Of a stretch of DNA of 64,000 nucleotides, positions 62,250 through 64,000 are shown one piece after another. The position numbers and the translations under genes are program-made. Source of the DNA: Microglena sp. YARC (Eukaryota > Chlorophyta > Chlorophyceae > Chlamydomonadales > Chlamydomonadaceae); NCBI GenBank assembly GCA_022414725.1, contig CM039464.1:42664462-42728461 (forward strand), read 5' to 3'. Numbering within the stretch: position 1 is the first letter of the stretch; the number at the start of each line of letters is the position of its first letter. The notes under the pieces are model-generated. The model was given only the letters and a program-made list of their open reading frames with translations, made no database searches and had not been told where the DNA came from.

Positions 62250-62425
62250 TTACATTACAAACCTTCCTCATACTCCAAAAAAATATTTGTAGTCAAAAAA
62301 ATATTTGTAGTGAACCACAAAAAAAATATTTGTAGTGAACCACAAAAAAAAATATTTGTAGTGAACCACAAAAATATTTGTATTATTGTACTGAACCACA
62401 AAAAAATTGTAGTGAAACACCAAGT
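62250..62425 (+). repeat. Tandem AAAAATATTTGTAGTGAACC repeats
   Basis: Five or six copies of ATATTTGTAGTGAACCACAA with varying A runs. The reverse form occurs singly at 40098 and 60490, next to GAGGAGTCTGAGGAA. Confidence 0.85.
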
Positions 62426-62429
62426 AAAG

Positions 62430-62718
62430 GTCAGGTGGCGTGGGTTAAAGGTTGCAAGGGCCACATGGAGTGGCACATGGCAAATTATGTTAAAGATAAT
62501 ACTGTTCTTTAAACTCGTGTGACAACATGACTATGGAGAGTGATGTACACGTGGCATGTGCTGACGTGCAAACTGTAACGATAGAGCTAGGGTAAATATA
62601 AGGTAAGCCATACCAAGTAGTGCCAGCCTGGCAGGGCTCGCCTCATCGTTCGAACGGTGGGCAAAAAAACTAAACCGCCAACAAAAGCTTTTAGCAAACA
62701 TGGCAATTATCAGCATAT
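62430..62718. other. Short gene-free stretch
   Basis: No convincing frame, RNA or terminal repeat was found here. Confidence 0.4.
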
Positions 62719-62866
62719 AATGGGCGTTCCTGCCTCCCGGCCGATTTTTTTAAATTTCTAATCAGGATTTAGAGCCTCCTGAACGCCTATCTAGCTTGAG
62801 ACATCAGCACTAAGGAATCACAAATCCGTTCCATACCATGTTTTCGCAACCATTCAAAATCGGCCC
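62719..62866. mobile_element. MITE copy 9, right end lost
   Basis: AATGGGCGTTCCTGCCTCCC through TTCAAAATCGGCC, then unrelated sequence. Confidence 0.88.
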
Positions 62867-63159
62867 ATATTTATAGATATCAGCTATCTAAAATATATAG
62901 TCTGTAGCTATCTATCAGATATCAGAGATCTCAGAGAATCATCATCAGTGAAGGGGGATACCATTGATGTAAGGAGGTTTCATGGTGGACATTTTGTAGA
63001 ACAACAACTCATACTGTTACGCTAAATCTAGTTGCTCCATCAAGCAGAAATCGTTGAAATCATCTTGTAAGATATTTTGTCAATTTCTCCACAATTCCTC
63101 TTGCAGTTCTGGAACATAGTAAACACAGCCCTGAAACCATTGTAGTGGGTTTCTGCTGA

Positions 63160-63490
63160 GACAACATGGTCTTCGTCATCACAGAATGGCGTCGTAGCAC
63201 CTTGGCCGATACTCGAAAAGACGTCGTCACGGTCGAGCACATAGTCTGTTGTTGCAGGGGTGGGGGCGGTTACGGCTGCAGAGACAAACATGGTCTTCGT
63301 CATCACAGAATGGCGTCGTAGCACCTTGGCCGATACTCGAGAAGACGCCAAGGTCGAGCACATAGTCTGTTGCAGCAGGGGTGGAGGCGGTTACGGCTGC
63401 AGAGACAACATGGTCTTCGTCATCACAGAATGGCGTCGTAGCACCTTGGCCGATACTCGGAAAGACCCAAGGTCGAGCACATTGTCTGTT
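63160..63490 (+). repeat. ~122-bp tandem repeat, three copies
   Basis: Units begin near 63167, 63289 and 63411 with GGTCTTCGTCATCACAGAAT, GGCGTCGTAGCACCTTGGCC and GTCGAGCACATAGTCTGTTG. They may encode a repeat peptide on the minus strand (VSAKVLRRHSVMTKT), but there is no clear start. 62867-63160 before it holds nothing I can name apart from a TATC/GATATC-rich patch. Confidence 0.85.
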
Positions 63491-63494
63491 GCTT

Positions 63495-63785
63495 CAGGGC
63501 AGCTGCAGTGGCAGGGGCGGCTGCAGTGGCATGGGCAGCAGTGCATGGGGGCAGGGGCATTGGCGGCTGAAGTGGCATGGCACGGCTGCAGTGGCAGGGG
63601 CATGGGCTGAAGTGGCAGTGGGCGGCTGAAGTGGCATGGGCGGCTGGGGCGGCTTGCAGTGCATGGCGCGGCATGGGCGGCTTGCAGTGGCATGGGCGGC
63701 TGCAGTGGCATGGGCGGCACAGTGGCATGGGCGGCTTGCCAGGCGGCTGCAATGCGGCTGCTGAAGTGGCATGGGCGGTTTACTG
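63495..63785 (+). repeat. GC-rich CAGTGGCATGGGCGGCTG minisatellite
   Basis: It consists of irregular units of GCGGCTGCAGTGGCATGG. All frames stay open through it by composition, so none is called a gene. 63786-64000 has nothing supportable. Confidence 0.88.
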
Positions 63786-64000
63786 CAACATCACTACGAA
63801 TAGTTCCCACAAACTTTGTAGCCTCGTCCCGCGTAGATTGCGCTCCGGATTTTGACGAAGATTGACCATGAACACAGTCACTGCATTCTTAGGAGAATTC
63901 TCAAATCAATCCCATTTTGCGCATCTCACTAGCGACATGTTGTTGTTGTCCACTGGGTCTGCCACCATAGCTTTCCAGCTCTCTGTACAGAACCGCCTTC

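Noticed and set aside
63391..63865. Ala/Pro/His-rich or Gly/Trp-rich proteins
   Set aside because: They are translations of a GC-rich minisatellite in every frame.

Overview
The window looks like eukaryotic-virus DNA heavily colonised by mobile elements. It is either a protist (probably algal) nuclear scaffold carrying endogenised giant-virus and polinton-like-virus sequence, or a giant-virus genome with an unusual transposon load. Virus-type genes include a D5-type primase-helicase, a second replication protein that looks like a TVpol polymerase fused to an SF3 helicase, a UL52-type primase with an origin-binding-protein-like helicase, a truncated packaging-type ATPase, RCC1 and S74 fibre-like proteins, and a giant-virus-style W-rich repeat protein. 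Nuclear-type features are a GT-AG intron with a perfect reading-frame match, TTTAGGG telomere-like repeats, mariner-like terminal repeats with TA target sites, and a 1000-N scaffold gap. No ribosomal, tRNA or clear housekeeping gene was seen, so the host cannot be named.

Layout. 1-6856 is AT-rich, repetitive and noisy, like uncorrected long-read sequence, and ends at the gap 6857-7856. 7857-12650 holds a broken Fanzor nuclease and a helicase fragment. 13039-14119 is a broken W-rich repeat gene and 14594-16027 an intact ten-finger zinc-finger/nuclease fusion. 16055-17540 holds a helicase fragment and tandem copies of the tail of the next gene. 17540-21183 (minus) is the D5 primase-helicase, split by an intron that contains a small transposon. 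21240-28117 mixes small hypothetical genes, an LRAT-like gene and repeats. 28116-30877 is a complete element carrying an 811-residue Fanzor. 30880-40670 holds small accessory genes: an F-box/LRR protein, two more LRAT-like genes, a caspase-like protein, a P-loop ATPase, a zinc/coiled-coil protein and an IS607-type recombinase fragment. 42533-47078 encodes two large virion-fibre-like proteins. 47100-55400 is repeat-rich and carries the TVpol-helicase between tandem arrays. 55409-59278 is an eroded UL52-primase/helicase gene. 59280-64000 has duplicated gene tails, a perfect 55-bp inverted repeat, a proline-rich repeat gene and minisatellites.

How the parts fit. At least three unrelated replication modules are present, one intact with an intron, one intact, one eroded, and there are at least four scattered fragments of SF3-helicase/TVpol type. 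This suggests repeated invasion by different viruses or virus-like elements. Three kinds of terminal repeat recur: a Fanzor-linked mariner-like pair (A and B ends), a second mariner-like end, and a MITE whose 4-bp target duplication can be read directly. Several elements sit against genes: one lies in the primase intron, one truncates the ATPase, and three abut or lie just upstream of start codons. Reading frames are assigned from conserved motifs and no database search was possible.
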